From the NCBI GenBank assembly GCA_937896895.1, contig CALBNV010000094.1:1-26771 (forward strand): 26,771 nucleotides of DNA, given 5' to 3'. The stretch is from an uncultured Bacteroidales bacterium. GTDB lineage: Bacteria; Bacteroidota; Bacteroidia; Bacteroidales; F082. A program made the position numbers and the translations under genes. Below the pieces are notes generated by a model. It was not told the DNA's origin, ran no database searches, and saw nothing but the letters and a program-made list of their open reading frames with translations. Each line of letters begins with the position of its first letter. Positions within the stretch are counted from its first letter, which is position 1. Positions 7,510-15,367 of this stretch are shown here, in pieces.

Positions 7510-8282
7510 TTTACGCGGTCATACTTTTTTGGAACACTGAATTTATAATCCTGTTCTGTGTTTATTAAAACATTTGAATATGAGATACTTATGTTAAATT
7601 CAGGCTTTTCAGAAATGGTCAGGTTTATGTTTGTCGGAAGGAGTTTACCATCAAAACGCTCAAAGTTATCATAGTTCAGTTCCAATTTCATTCCGTTTTC
7701 TGAAATCTCCTGCAAGTCACACTTTCTTATTCTGAAATTTTCGGGTTGGACATAAAGCATCTTATTTATTTCATTGATTGTCTGTAATTTGTACATTTTA
7801 TCAATAATTTCGGAATGGTATTTATCGCCGTTTTTCAATGTTATGTCATTGCCGACGAGAATCGCCTGTATGAATTTCAAATCAGCGATAGGAGAGGGGA
7901 GCTGCTTGAAATTCTTTATGCTTTCTTTCATATAAGTCTTCTCCGTGCGGTTTATCACAAAGACGGAATCGCGCGTTATCATTGCGCGAACCACTTCGAG
8001 TCCGACTGGAAGTGCCACTGAAAGCCATACAATGCTGTCATTTTTCATGCGAAGCTGGCCCTTAAGTGACAAATTGGCATCTTCTGTCTTGACCTTGGCG
8101 GAAAATTTTGTCTGAAACTCATTGTATGTGAAATTGTTATCTTCCACTTCTCTTATCAACCTGTTTGCTGAGAGCGCACGCAAATCTTTGTTTGCTGTTG
8201 TCTTGTTTGAAGCGCAACTATATGCAAAAAGCGAGAAGCACATTATCAAAATGATAATCAATATATTATGTAGCTTATTCAT
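7506..8282 (-). CDS. DUF4292 lipoprotein (LolB/LolA-like fold family)
   Basis: A 258-residue predicted lipoprotein. A hydrophobic leader (MNKLHNILIIILIMCFSLF) ends in AYSC, with Cys23 as the likely lipid-attachment residue. The rest is a beta-rich domain (residues ~45-250) with alternating short strands such as FSAKVKTEDANLSLKGQLRM and NISISYSNVLINTEQDYKFS, matching the DUF4292 family. That family is structurally similar to LolA/LolB lipoprotein carriers, but its role is unproven. I prefer ATG 8280-8282, which overlaps the TPR gene stop by 8 bp; an ATG at 8312 would add 10 residues before the leader. It sits between the TPR protein and the EnvC-like gene in a tightly packed operon. Confidence 0.85.
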   Translation of the reverse strand: MNKLHNILIIILIMCFSLFAYSCASNKTTANKDLRALSANRLIREVEDNNFTYNEFQTKFSAKVKTEDANLSLKGQLRMKNDSIVWLSVALPVGLEVVRAMITRDSVFVINRTEKTYMKESIKNFKQLPSPIADLKFIQAILVGNDITLKNGDKYHSEIIDKMYKLQTINEINKMLYVQPENFRIRKCDLQEISENGMKLELNYDNFERFDGKLLPTNINLTISEKPEFNISISYSNVLINTEQDYKFSVPKKYDRVK

Positions 8283-9993
8283 ACAATTTTTCATCTTTAA
8301 TTTTCTCATCAATCAATTCTGATGCATCGCCGGCTTTCTTTGCTTTCTTCCAATTCTGCACGGCTTTTTTTGTGTCGCCAAGCTTGTAAAGTATGTCGCC
8401 AAGATGCTCAAAATTAACGCCCGAAGGATTCTTTTCATATTTGAAAGCCTTGTCCATCCATTTTTTTGCATCTTGAAACCGGTTCATTTTATAGAGAATC
8501 CAAGCGTAGGTGTCGAGATAAGTGGCATTTTTCGGTTCAGCCAATATGGTCTTCGCCGACATCTCCAAAGCTCTTTCAAGGTCTTGATTATCAAGGGAAA
8601 GATAATAAGCGTAATTGTTCAATACATAAATATTCTCCGGATCGGCGCGAAGCACTCTGTCGTAAGCCTCGTATGACTTTTTGCGGTTTTCCATGAGGTT
8701 ATATGTGTCGCCGATATAAATGTCGAAATCTCTTGTAAGTTCTTTATTAGCAGAGAGTTTGCGGCCTTTTTCAAGACTTTTTATCGTATTTTCATAATCC
8801 TTCAGGTTATAATAAGACAGACCTGCGAAGAGATAGAACAGCGGCTGCTCCGGATAAAGACTTATCGCGAGCTCTGTATGTTGTATAACTGATTGATAAT
8901 CTTTTAGATCCATCTCCACGAGACACAGTTGATAGAGTGTTGCAAAATTGTTTTTTTCACGATTCATTGACTCCACAAAATAATCGTGTGCCTTCTGCAA
9001 ATCTTTGTTGTCATAACAGACAGCACCCATTATATAATATCCGATGTTCTTATCAGGATGTGTCTCAATGAAAGCCTGTCCGACCGATTCCGCGCCCCGA
9101 ATTGTTAAAGAATTTTTACTTTTTTCATTTTGCTCCGACCAAAGTTCATAAATCTGCACCTTGGTAGCATAGTCGAGATTCTTGTTTTTTATCGCCGCCA
9201 CAAATTCTTCCTGTGCCTTTTCGATTTCACCTTTGCTTTGGTAATAGTCGTAAAGTGACACGTTTATGTATTTGTCATCAGGATCAAGTTCCTTGATTTT
9301 CAGGTAAATCTTATAAGCCTCTGCATCTTTTTTTGTTTGACGGTAGAGTTGGGCCATCATCGCGAGATAGCGAGTGTTTGTAGGAGCGAGTTCGACCAAC
9401 TTTTCCATTTCCTCCGACATCTTTTTTGTATTGCCGACAGCTTTGTAAATGTCGATTTTCTGCAAATATATCAGTTCGTTTTTACCAATCACGCCCTCAA
9501 GAACATCGATTTTCGCAATGGCTTTTTCATAATCGCCAATTTTGAGAAGAATATCGATATACGTCTCAAGATACTCAAGGTTTGTCGGATCATCAGTCAT
9601 CAGCTTGTCATAAATTTTCATAAACTGCTGATAATCAGAATTATTCAAATAAAATTGCGCCAGTCTGATTTGATACCATTTGTTGTCAGGCTTTAGATTT
9701 GCGGCCTTGTAAATCATTGAATACGCGTTAGTATTTTGATTTTTCAGCTGATAAAGTTCAGCAAGTTCATACATGCTTGCATCATCTTCCTCATAAAATT
9801 TCAAAGCCGTTTCGAAGCAACGTATCGCCTCTTCATAATTCTCACTGTATTTGTTTTCAAGTCCTTTTGAAAAATACTCGGCATTTTTTGCCAAGTCTTG
9901 CTTTACGATAGAATCACCGACAGCTTCAACTTGGGCTGAAGCCATGCCGCAAGAAAGCAGCATAAAACACAAGAATAATGTTCTTAACTTCAT
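8275..9993 (-). CDS. Exported TPR-repeat protein
   Basis: A 572-residue protein starting MKLRTLFLCFMLLSCGMASA, a signal sequence with an AxA-type site before Gln21; Cys15 could instead serve as a lipobox. The mature part is almost wholly tetratricopeptide-like helical hairpins, with repeated patterns such as NYEEAIRCFETALKFYEED, DYEKAIAKIDVLEG, DYENTIKSLEKGRKL and DTKKAVQNWKKAKKAG. It is probably a periplasmic scaffold for protein contacts. The start was moved to ATG 9991-9993 from a further upstream in-frame codon because the signal peptide begins there and dut ends 4 bp upstream. No catalytic domain is visible. Its partners are unknown, but the operon suggests envelope biogenesis. Confidence 0.87.
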   Translation of the reverse strand: MKLRTLFLCFMLLSCGMASAQVEAVGDSIVKQDLAKNAEYFSKGLENKYSENYEEAIRCFETALKFYEEDDASMYELAELYQLKNQNTNAYSMIYKAANLKPDNKWYQIRLAQFYLNNSDYQQFMKIYDKLMTDDPTNLEYLETYIDILLKIGDYEKAIAKIDVLEGVIGKNELIYLQKIDIYKAVGNTKKMSEEMEKLVELAPTNTRYLAMMAQLYRQTKKDAEAYKIYLKIKELDPDDKYINVSLYDYYQSKGEIEKAQEEFVAAIKNKNLDYATKVQIYELWSEQNEKSKNSLTIRGAESVGQAFIETHPDKNIGYYIMGAVCYDNKDLQKAHDYFVESMNREKNNFATLYQLCLVEMDLKDYQSVIQHTELAISLYPEQPLFYLFAGLSYYNLKDYENTIKSLEKGRKLSANKELTRDFDIYIGDTYNLMENRKKSYEAYDRVLRADPENIYVLNNYAYYLSLDNQDLERALEMSAKTILAEPKNATYLDTYAWILYKMNRFQDAKKWMDKAFKYEKNPSGVNFEHLGDILYKLGDTKKAVQNWKKAKKAGDASELIDEKIKDEKLYE

Positions 9994-9997
9994 GACA

Positions 9998-10435
9998 TTA
10001 GTTTTTCCCGGTATGGCCGAATCCGCCGGCACCGCGTTCCGTTTCGGTAAGCACTTCAACTTCAACGACTTCCATCTGTTCACATTTCGCAATCACAAGT
10101 TGTGCTATCCTGTCACCATTGTTTATGACAAAGTCGGAGTCCGAGAGATTTATCAAGATCACTTTTATTTCGCCACGGTAGTCTGCGTCGATTGTGCCAG
10201 GTGAGTTCAGTACGGTTATACCACTTTTGATGGCGAGTCCGCTTCTCGGACGCACCTGTCCTTCATAGCCGACAGGAATCTCCATGAAAAGTCCCGTTGG
10301 AACAAGAGTTCGCTGCATCGGTTTTATAACTATCTGTCCGTCAGGAAGATAAGCTCTCAAATCCATACCGGCCGAATTTGCAGTCTCATAATTCGGCAAT
10401 GCGTTGTTCGATTTATTGACAATGTTCAATTTCAT
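9998..10435 (-). CDS. dut: Deoxyuridine 5'-triphosphate nucleotidohydrolase (dUTPase)
   Basis: Hydrolyses dUTP to dUMP and pyrophosphate, keeping uracil out of DNA and supplying dUMP for thymidylate synthesis. The 145-residue length is normal for the homotrimeric enzyme. All the family motifs are visible: AGMDLRA (I, about 22-28), RPRSGLAIKSGI (II), GTIDADYRGEIKV (III, with the uracil-contact region), GDRIAQLVI (IV) and the glycine-rich C-terminal RGAGGFGHTGKN (V) that closes over the substrate. The ATG overlaps the flippase stop as ATGA, so it is in the same operon. A nucleotide-pool enzyme among envelope genes probably reflects ancestral linkage. Confidence 0.97.
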   Translation of the reverse strand: MKLNIVNKSNNALPNYETANSAGMDLRAYLPDGQIVIKPMQRTLVPTGLFMEIPVGYEGQVRPRSGLAIKSGITVLNSPGTIDADYRGEIKVILINLSDSDFVINNGDRIAQLVIAKCEQMEVVEVEVLTETERGAGGFGHTGKN

Positions 10436-11937
10436 ATTTTTAAAGGATTTTTACGTTCAAAAAATATTACAGTTCCAATATAAGTTAATATTAATAATGT
10501 GTTGATTGTCAATCTGATTACTAACGACAAATCAACAAATAACATACTTGCGAAATAAAGAATTACAGCCAAGACCGAATACATGGCGATTCTGCCGATC
10601 TGGTAAGGAATCGGGAAATGTTTCTGTCCCCAAAAATAGGAAACCACCGCCATGATTGTGTAGCAGGCGAGATGAGCGAACGCCGCGCCTTTGTATCCGA
10701 TTTTCGGGACCAAAACGAACAATGTCAACAATGTCATCGATGCCCCGATTATTGTGATGACAGTTCCGCAAATGGTCTTGTCAGTGAGTTTATACCATAT
10801 TCCGAGATTGAATACAACTCCAAGCAACATATTGGCAATCAATATTATAGGAACGATAACAAGACCTTCATGGTAATCGCTTCCTTCGGTGCCGCTGAAA
10901 TATTTCAGGACATCAATATAAAGCATCACTCCGAGGAAAATCAAGAGACAGAACGCCACGAAATAAGTCATGACTTTTGCGTAGAGTTCCGGCGCGTTGC
11001 GGTCTTTCGCCCTGTTGAAGAAGAACGGCTCGGAGGCGTATCTGAACATCTGGATGAAGATTGTCATAAGCACCGCGAGCTTGTAGTTTGCGCCGTAAAT
11101 CCCGACTTGCGCTACGGCATATTCACGGGCTGTCATCCCAAGAGACAGCAGCGTCTCTTCATCAGGAATGGGGGTGAGGTACTTGATCAAAATCTTGTCG
11201 GCCACTTCATTGACCATTCCTATGATGCTGACGAGCATTATTGGCAGGGCGTATTTCAGCATCGGTTTCACCAGGTTGTTGTCCAACTCGAAGCGGAAAC
11301 CTTTCATTTGCGGGAGGAGCAGGACGAGGCTCAATAAACTCGCTAAGACATTGGAAATCAGCACCCAGATGAGTAAACCGACTTCAGGGCCGAAGAGTTT
11401 TGCGGATATAGCCTCGGATTTTTCGGGGATGGCAAGCAGGAAGAAAAGATTCAGTCCGATGTTGAAGACAACATTTGCGATTTTAATCATCGTGAATCTT
11501 TTCGCTTTGTTTTCTTTCCTGAGTTTCGCAAAAGGAACAGCTGTCAGTGCGTCGAGAGCGACTATTATTCCGAGAAACAATACATATTGTGTATTATGAT
11601 CATATTCAATCCAACCTGCGAAATGCTTGTAAATGAGGCAATAAAGCACCAAAAAAACAGCGGTGGTCGTGAAAATGCACGACATGATGTTATTGAAGAC
11701 TCTGTCAGAATCGGCCTTTTGAGTATAGCGGAAGAAAGTCGTCTCCATTCCGTACGTCAGAAGCGCAATAAGGAACGCCATCCACGCATACAAATCGGTG
11801 ATTTGTCCATAAACGCCCGATACGAACACTCTGACGTACAACGGTGTCAGAAAATAATTCAGCAGGCGAGGAACCATCGTCCCCAATCCATAAATCACCG
11901 TCTGTCCGGCCAAAGCCTTCAAAGGATTGTTATTCAT
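10432..11937 (-). CDS. Oligosaccharide flippase family protein (MOP superfamily, Wzx-like)
   Basis: A 501-residue polytopic inner-membrane protein with about 12-14 hydrophobic segments across its length, beginning LAGQTVIYGLGTMVPRLLNY, the usual start of Wzx/polysaccharide-biosynthesis transporters. The C-terminal half (ALPIMLVSIIGMVNEVADK, IYGANYKLAVLMTIFIQMFR) fits the MOP family. Such proteins flip lipid-linked oligosaccharides to the periplasmic face. No glycosyltransferases lie nearby, so its cargo is open; it is probably a conserved envelope-operon member rather than part of a strain-specific O-antigen locus. It is the first gene of the operon, with a well-formed promoter at 11962-11993. 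Confidence 0.88.
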   Translation of the reverse strand: MNNNPLKALAGQTVIYGLGTMVPRLLNYFLTPLYVRVFVSGVYGQITDLYAWMAFLIALLTYGMETTFFRYTQKADSDRVFNNIMSCIFTTTAVFLVLYCLIYKHFAGWIEYDHNTQYVLFLGIIVALDALTAVPFAKLRKENKAKRFTMIKIANVVFNIGLNLFFLLAIPEKSEAISAKLFGPEVGLLIWVLISNVLASLLSLVLLLPQMKGFRFELDNNLVKPMLKYALPIMLVSIIGMVNEVADKILIKYLTPIPDEETLLSLGMTAREYAVAQVGIYGANYKLAVLMTIFIQMFRYASEPFFFNRAKDRNAPELYAKVMTYFVAFCLLIFLGVMLYIDVLKYFSGTEGSDYHEGLVIVPIILIANMLLGVVFNLGIWYKLTDKTICGTVITIIGASMTLLTLFVLVPKIGYKGAAFAHLACYTIMAVVSYFWGQKHFPIPYQIGRIAMYSVLAVILYFASMLFVDLSLVIRLTINTLLILTYIGTVIFFERKNPLKI

Positions 11938-11961
11938 TCTTTACTTTTAGTTTAAAAACTG

Positions 11962-11993
11962 CAAATTTATAATTTTATTTCAAAATCCTCAAA
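11962..11993 (-). promoter_or_regulatory. Promoter of the flippase-dut-TPR-DUF4292-EnvC operon
   Basis: On the minus strand TTTG (11993-11990) is followed after 20 bp by TAAATTTG (11969-11962). This is a close match to the Bacteroidota sigma factor consensus TTTG-N(about 20)-TAnnTTTG. The ATG lies 25 bp past the minus-7 box, giving a short leader. This is the best-formed promoter in the window. Confidence 0.65.
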
Positions 11994-12065
11994 AATTTAA
12001 TCGAAAAAACGACTTGATATAACCGATTATCTCTGGTTTTTTGACATATTGCTCATTAAAAATTC

Positions 12066-12095
12066 AAAACGCCTTAAAACGCCCGAAAACGGCTT
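12066..12095. repeat. Three imperfect 10-bp tandem units after the methyltransferase stop
   Basis: AAAACGCCTT, AAAACGCCCG and AAAACGGCTT lie head to tail, ending 4 bp from the minus-strand methyltransferase stop codon. Short and imperfect; no function is evident. Confidence 0.5.
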
Positions 12096-12099
12096 CAAA

Positions 12100-12984
12100 T
12101 CAGATTTTGGAAAAAACATACACCAAACTCGAATATTCACCCGTCTTTTTTGCCGAGAGGTTTGATTTCAGACCATTTAAGAAACCATTCAACAGAGGTT
12201 TTCCGTTTGGAAGATATTTTTCGCTCATCATTGAGATGAAGAAAGCGTCCCATTTCATCGGTTTGATTTCTTTCAGTGCAAATTTCCCTTTCAAAACATT
12301 TTCAAGTGATTCTTTATGAAAATGGTTGAGATGACGCGGGACGTCGTAAGCCGCCCATTTGTCTTTATAATGTGCGGCATCGTAAGATTTATAATTCGGG
12401 ACGGCAATGACGAGTCGTCCGTTGTCGGCGAGAAGCCGATAAAACTGATTTGCCAACGACTCCAAATCATCAACATGTTCGAAGACGTGCCAGAGTGTTA
12501 TAACATCGAAACTACAATCGGGCAATGACGACAGCTCTGACGGCTCAACCACCGTCTCCCCAATCTTTTTTGTTGCCAATGATCTCGCGTCAGCACTCAA
12601 ATCACAGCCATAGACATAACATCCGTTTCTCTTTGCATAACAAAGAAAATCTCCGATTCCACAACCATAATCAAGAAGACGTGTCTTGTTGCGTTTCACA
12701 TAATTATTCGCTAAAGCGATCTTAAACTTATTCTTTATGTTTCTTTTTTTCACCCATTTATAAAGGTACGGCACCAATCCTTTTTGATTTTCGTTATGAC
12801 TCAGATAATTTTCCGATTTATAATATCTCCCGATCTCCGATTTGCCGGGGCGTGGCGTGGTGAAAAGCAGCTTGCAGTCGGCACATTCGTAAATCTCAAA
12901 ATCTTCCTGCGTCAGAAAATAGTCTTTCAACTTGAGATACTGCTTCGTGTTTTCAGATTTGCAAAACGGACAATTATTTATCAT
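12100..12984 (-). CDS. Class I SAM-dependent methyltransferase with N-terminal zinc ribbon
   Basis: A 294-residue protein. An N-terminal zinc ribbon is formed by CPFC (Cys5, Cys8) and CADC (Cys34, Cys37). A Rossmann methyltransferase domain follows, with motif I LLDYGCGIGDFL at about 103-114, the acidic strand GCDLSADAR, and the post-motif region FDVITLWHVFEHVDD. This architecture is typical of Methyltransf_11/12/23-type enzymes, often acting on quinones, sugars or lipids; the substrate cannot be told. It lies 41 bp downstream of mnmG on the same strand, with a CACGTG palindrome in that gap. The C-terminal half (GKPLLNGFLNGLKSN) has no known motif. Confidence 0.87.
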   Translation of the reverse strand: MINNCPFCKSENTKQYLKLKDYFLTQEDFEIYECADCKLLFTTPRPGKSEIGRYYKSENYLSHNENQKGLVPYLYKWVKKRNIKNKFKIALANNYVKRNKTRLLDYGCGIGDFLCYAKRNGCYVYGCDLSADARSLATKKIGETVVEPSELSSLPDCSFDVITLWHVFEHVDDLESLANQFYRLLADNGRLVIAVPNYKSYDAAHYKDKWAAYDVPRHLNHFHKESLENVLKGKFALKEIKPMKWDAFFISMMSEKYLPNGKPLLNGFLNGLKSNLSAKKTGEYSSLVYVFSKI

Positions 12985-13013
12985 TTCCTTAATTTTTAAT
13001 TATTTACAAAAAC

Positions 13014-13025
13014 TTTCACGTGAAA
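13014..13025. promoter_or_regulatory. parS-like palindrome at the mnmG stop codon
   Basis: TTTCACGTGAAA is a perfect 12-bp palindrome directly adjoining the mnmG stop codon (13026-13028). Over the 16-bp window 13012-13027 it matches the ParB-binding consensus TGTTTCACGTGAAACA at 13 of 16 positions. A second similar site lies on the other side of mnmG. ParB binding is inferred from sequence only. Confidence 0.5.
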
Positions 13026-14900
13026 CTAACGACCCAGAAAAACCGCCAGGACCGAGATGTCGGCAGGGGAGACCCCGCTGATCCTCGACGCCTGACCAAG
13101 CGTCTGCGGCTTGTGTCTTGTCAGCTTCTGTCGCGCCTCGATGGTCAGGGAATGAAGCGAATTGTAGTCAAAATTCGGACTCAACTTAACATCTTCGAGA
13201 CGTTTCAGCTTGTCGGCAACTTCACGCTCCTTGTCGATATAACCTTCATATTTAACCAGAATCTCCGCCTCCTCGGCAATCTCACGAGTCGTCGCGTCAC
13301 TAATGTCCCAGCGCGAATTGAGTTCATCAACGTGTTTTATCATATCGACAAGACTGATCTGCGGACGTGTGAGAATCTGCGCGAAACGCGCCTTATTGCT
13401 GATCTCAGGCGTGTCGTTTTCAGCCAAAAGCCCGTTTATCACATCAGGGTTCACATTCGTATCTTTCAGATACTTAATGAGTTCATCGACACGCTTTTGC
13501 TTCTCGACCAACCTGTCGTAACGCTCCTGTGTCGCGAGACCGAGTTTGTGGCCTATGGGGGTGAGACGCGCGTCGGCGTTGTCCTGCCTGAGCAGAATCC
13601 TGTATTCGGCACGGCTCGTGAACATCCTGTACGGCTCATCTACACTCTTCGTTATCAAATCGTCGATGAGAACTCCTATGTAACCTTGGTCACGACGCAA
13701 GACAAGAGGCTCTTCATCGTTTATCAGCAGGTGCGCATTTATTCCCGCCATAAGCCCTTGCGCCGCAGCCTCTTCATAGCCCGTCGTCCCGTTAATCTGA
13801 CCGGCGAAGAAAAGCCCGTGGATCTTGTGCGTCTCAAGGCTGTGTTTCAACTGTTCGGGCGGGAAGAAGTCATATTCGATGGCATAACCCGGACGGAATA
13901 TTTTGGCGTTTTCAAAGCCCTCAATATTGCGAAGTGCTTCATACTGAATGTCTTCAGGAAGCGAAGAGCTGAATCCGTTGAGATAGTATTCCACGGTCGT
14001 GGCACCTTCAGGCTCAACGAAAAGCTGATGGAAGTCTTTTCCGGCGAAACGCTCGATCTTGTCTTCAATGCTCGGACAATAACGCGGGCCTTTCCCTTGG
14101 ATTCTGCCTGTGAACATCGGCGATTTCTCGAACCCGCGCCTCAGGATTTCATGAACCTTCAACGATGTATATGCGAGATAGCAGCTGCGTTGTTTCAGCG
14201 GTTTTTCAACATCCATGAACGAAAAGCCTGTCACATCGTCATCGCCTTTCTGCTCGGTCAGCTTGCTGAAATCGATGGTCCTGCCGTCGATTCTGACGGG
14301 CGTGCCTGTCTTCATCCTGTCGGCCTCAAAGCCGAGTTCCGTGAGTTTTTCGGTGATACCGTGACTTGCGCTTTCGCCGATCCTCCCGCCGGAGAACGAC
14401 TTCTCGCCGATGAAAATCCTTCCGTTGAGGAACGTGCCGTTTGTCAGGATGACCGTTTTTGACAGCACGTCGCCGCCCATCATGGTGTGCACGCCGACGA
14501 CCTTATCGCCTTCAACCAATATTCCGTCAACATGGTCTTGCCAGAATTCAAGATTTTTCGTGTTTTCAAGCGTGTTTCTCCATTCAGCCGAGAACGCCGC
14601 CTTGTCGCTCTGCACGCGCGGACTCCACACCGCCGGGCCTTTCGACTTATTGAGCATCCTGAACTGAATCATAGTCTTGTCCGCAACGATTCCCATCTGT
14701 CCGCCCAATGCGTCAATCTCGCGCACGATCTGGCCCTTGGCGATTCCGCCGACAGCCGGGTTACACGACATCGCCGCCATGAAACTCATGTTCATCGTAA
14801 CAAGCAACGTCTTGCTCCCAAGGTTAGCGGCGGCGGCAGCGGCCTCACATCCGGCGTGACCAGCCCCAACAACTATTACATCGTATCTGTCAAAAATCAT
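13026..14900 (-). CDS. mnmG: tRNA uridine-5-carboxymethylaminomethyl modification enzyme MnmG (GidA)
   Basis: FAD-dependent subunit of the MnmE-MnmG complex, which builds the cmnm5 group on the wobble uridine of several tRNAs. At 624 residues it has normal length. The FAD-binding motif VVGAGHAGCEA is at about 10-20, followed by the family signature SCNPAVGGIAKGQIVREIDALGG. Further signatures are GTFLNGRIFIGE, RYCPSIEDKIERF, the second motif FFAGQINGTTGYEEAAAQG, and the C-terminal helical domain ending SGVSPADISVLAVFLGR. MnmE is not in the window. The gene lies between ybeY and the methyltransferase on the same strand and is bracketed by two parS-like palindromes. Confidence 0.98.
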   Translation of the reverse strand: MIFDRYDVIVVGAGHAGCEAAAAAANLGSKTLLVTMNMSFMAAMSCNPAVGGIAKGQIVREIDALGGQMGIVADKTMIQFRMLNKSKGPAVWSPRVQSDKAAFSAEWRNTLENTKNLEFWQDHVDGILVEGDKVVGVHTMMGGDVLSKTVILTNGTFLNGRIFIGEKSFSGGRIGESASHGITEKLTELGFEADRMKTGTPVRIDGRTIDFSKLTEQKGDDDVTGFSFMDVEKPLKQRSCYLAYTSLKVHEILRRGFEKSPMFTGRIQGKGPRYCPSIEDKIERFAGKDFHQLFVEPEGATTVEYYLNGFSSSLPEDIQYEALRNIEGFENAKIFRPGYAIEYDFFPPEQLKHSLETHKIHGLFFAGQINGTTGYEEAAAQGLMAGINAHLLINDEEPLVLRRDQGYIGVLIDDLITKSVDEPYRMFTSRAEYRILLRQDNADARLTPIGHKLGLATQERYDRLVEKQKRVDELIKYLKDTNVNPDVINGLLAENDTPEISNKARFAQILTRPQISLVDMIKHVDELNSRWDISDATTREIAEEAEILVKYEGYIDKEREVADKLKRLEDVKLSPNFDYNSLHSLTIEARQKLTRHKPQTLGQASRISGVSPADISVLAVFLGR

Positions 14901-14906
14901 ATTCTT

Positions 14907-14922
14907 TGTTTCACGTGAATTT
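14907..14922. promoter_or_regulatory. parS-like site just upstream of mnmG
   Basis: TGTTTCACGTGAATTT matches the ParB-binding consensus TGTTTCACGTGAAACA at its first 13 of 16 positions; TTCACGTGAA is the perfect palindromic core. It lies 7 bp upstream of the mnmG ATG, inside the ybeY-mnmG gap. It could also be an operator for a transcription factor acting on mnmG, but it is too close to the start for a usual promoter element. Confidence 0.5.
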
Positions 14923-14941
14923 ATATATCCAAAAAATTGAT

Positions 14942-15367
14942 TTACAATTTATTAGGTCGTATTTCCAAACAAAAATCCTCTTGTCTCCGCATCTCTGCGA
15001 CATCAGTGTCGGTCTTGTCTTTGTAACCGATGAGATGCAAGACACCATGAGCCAAAACGCGGTGGAACTCGTCCCTGAACGGCCTTCCGAGCTGCTCGGC
15101 GTTGTCGCGAATCCTGTCAATGCTGATATAAAACTCGCCCGAAAGAAACTCGGTGCAGTCGTTCAGCGGAAACGTGACAATGTCGGTGTAGAAGTCGTGG
15201 TTCATGCGCTTCATGTTGAAGTCATACAAGCACTCATCAGAGCAGAACATGTAATACAACTCTCCGACTTTCCTGCCGTATTCGGCGACGAAACTCTGTA
15301 TCCACTCCTTCGCCAAACGCTCGTCAAGCTCGGGCTTCTCAATGTCAATCGTTTGAAACTTTATCAT
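14942..15367 (-). CDS. ybeY: Endoribonuclease YbeY (rRNA maturation factor)
   Basis: Metal-dependent RNase involved in 16S rRNA 3'-end maturation and ribosome quality control. The 141-residue protein shows the family core HGVLHLIGYKDK at about 107-118. His107 and His111 are the first two metal ligands. The position of the third His in the E. coli enzyme (H-x3-H-x5-H) holds Asp117. I recall the K-D form as common in Bacteroidota, so this is probably lineage-typical rather than a defect. The TDIVTFPL segment before it is also typical. Its start codon lies inside the end of the DUF4175 gene (23-bp overlap), and mnmG follows 41 bp later. Confidence 0.95.
   Translation of the reverse strand: MIKFQTIDIEKPELDERLAKEWIQSFVAEYGRKVGELYYMFCSDECLYDFNMKRMNHDFYTDIVTFPLNDCTEFLSGEFYISIDRIRDNAEQLGRPFRDEFHRVLAHGVLHLIGYKDKTDTDVAEMRRQEDFCLEIRPNKL

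Noticed and set aside
13020..14462. 480-codon plus-strand open frame opposite mnmG
   Set aside because: It lies wholly antisense to a certain mnmG gene and shows no recognisable domain; long shadow frames are common opposite GC-richer genes.
13012..14922. Replication origin at mnmG
   Set aside because: No DnaA-box cluster, dnaA or parAB is visible; parS-like sites alone do not show an origin.
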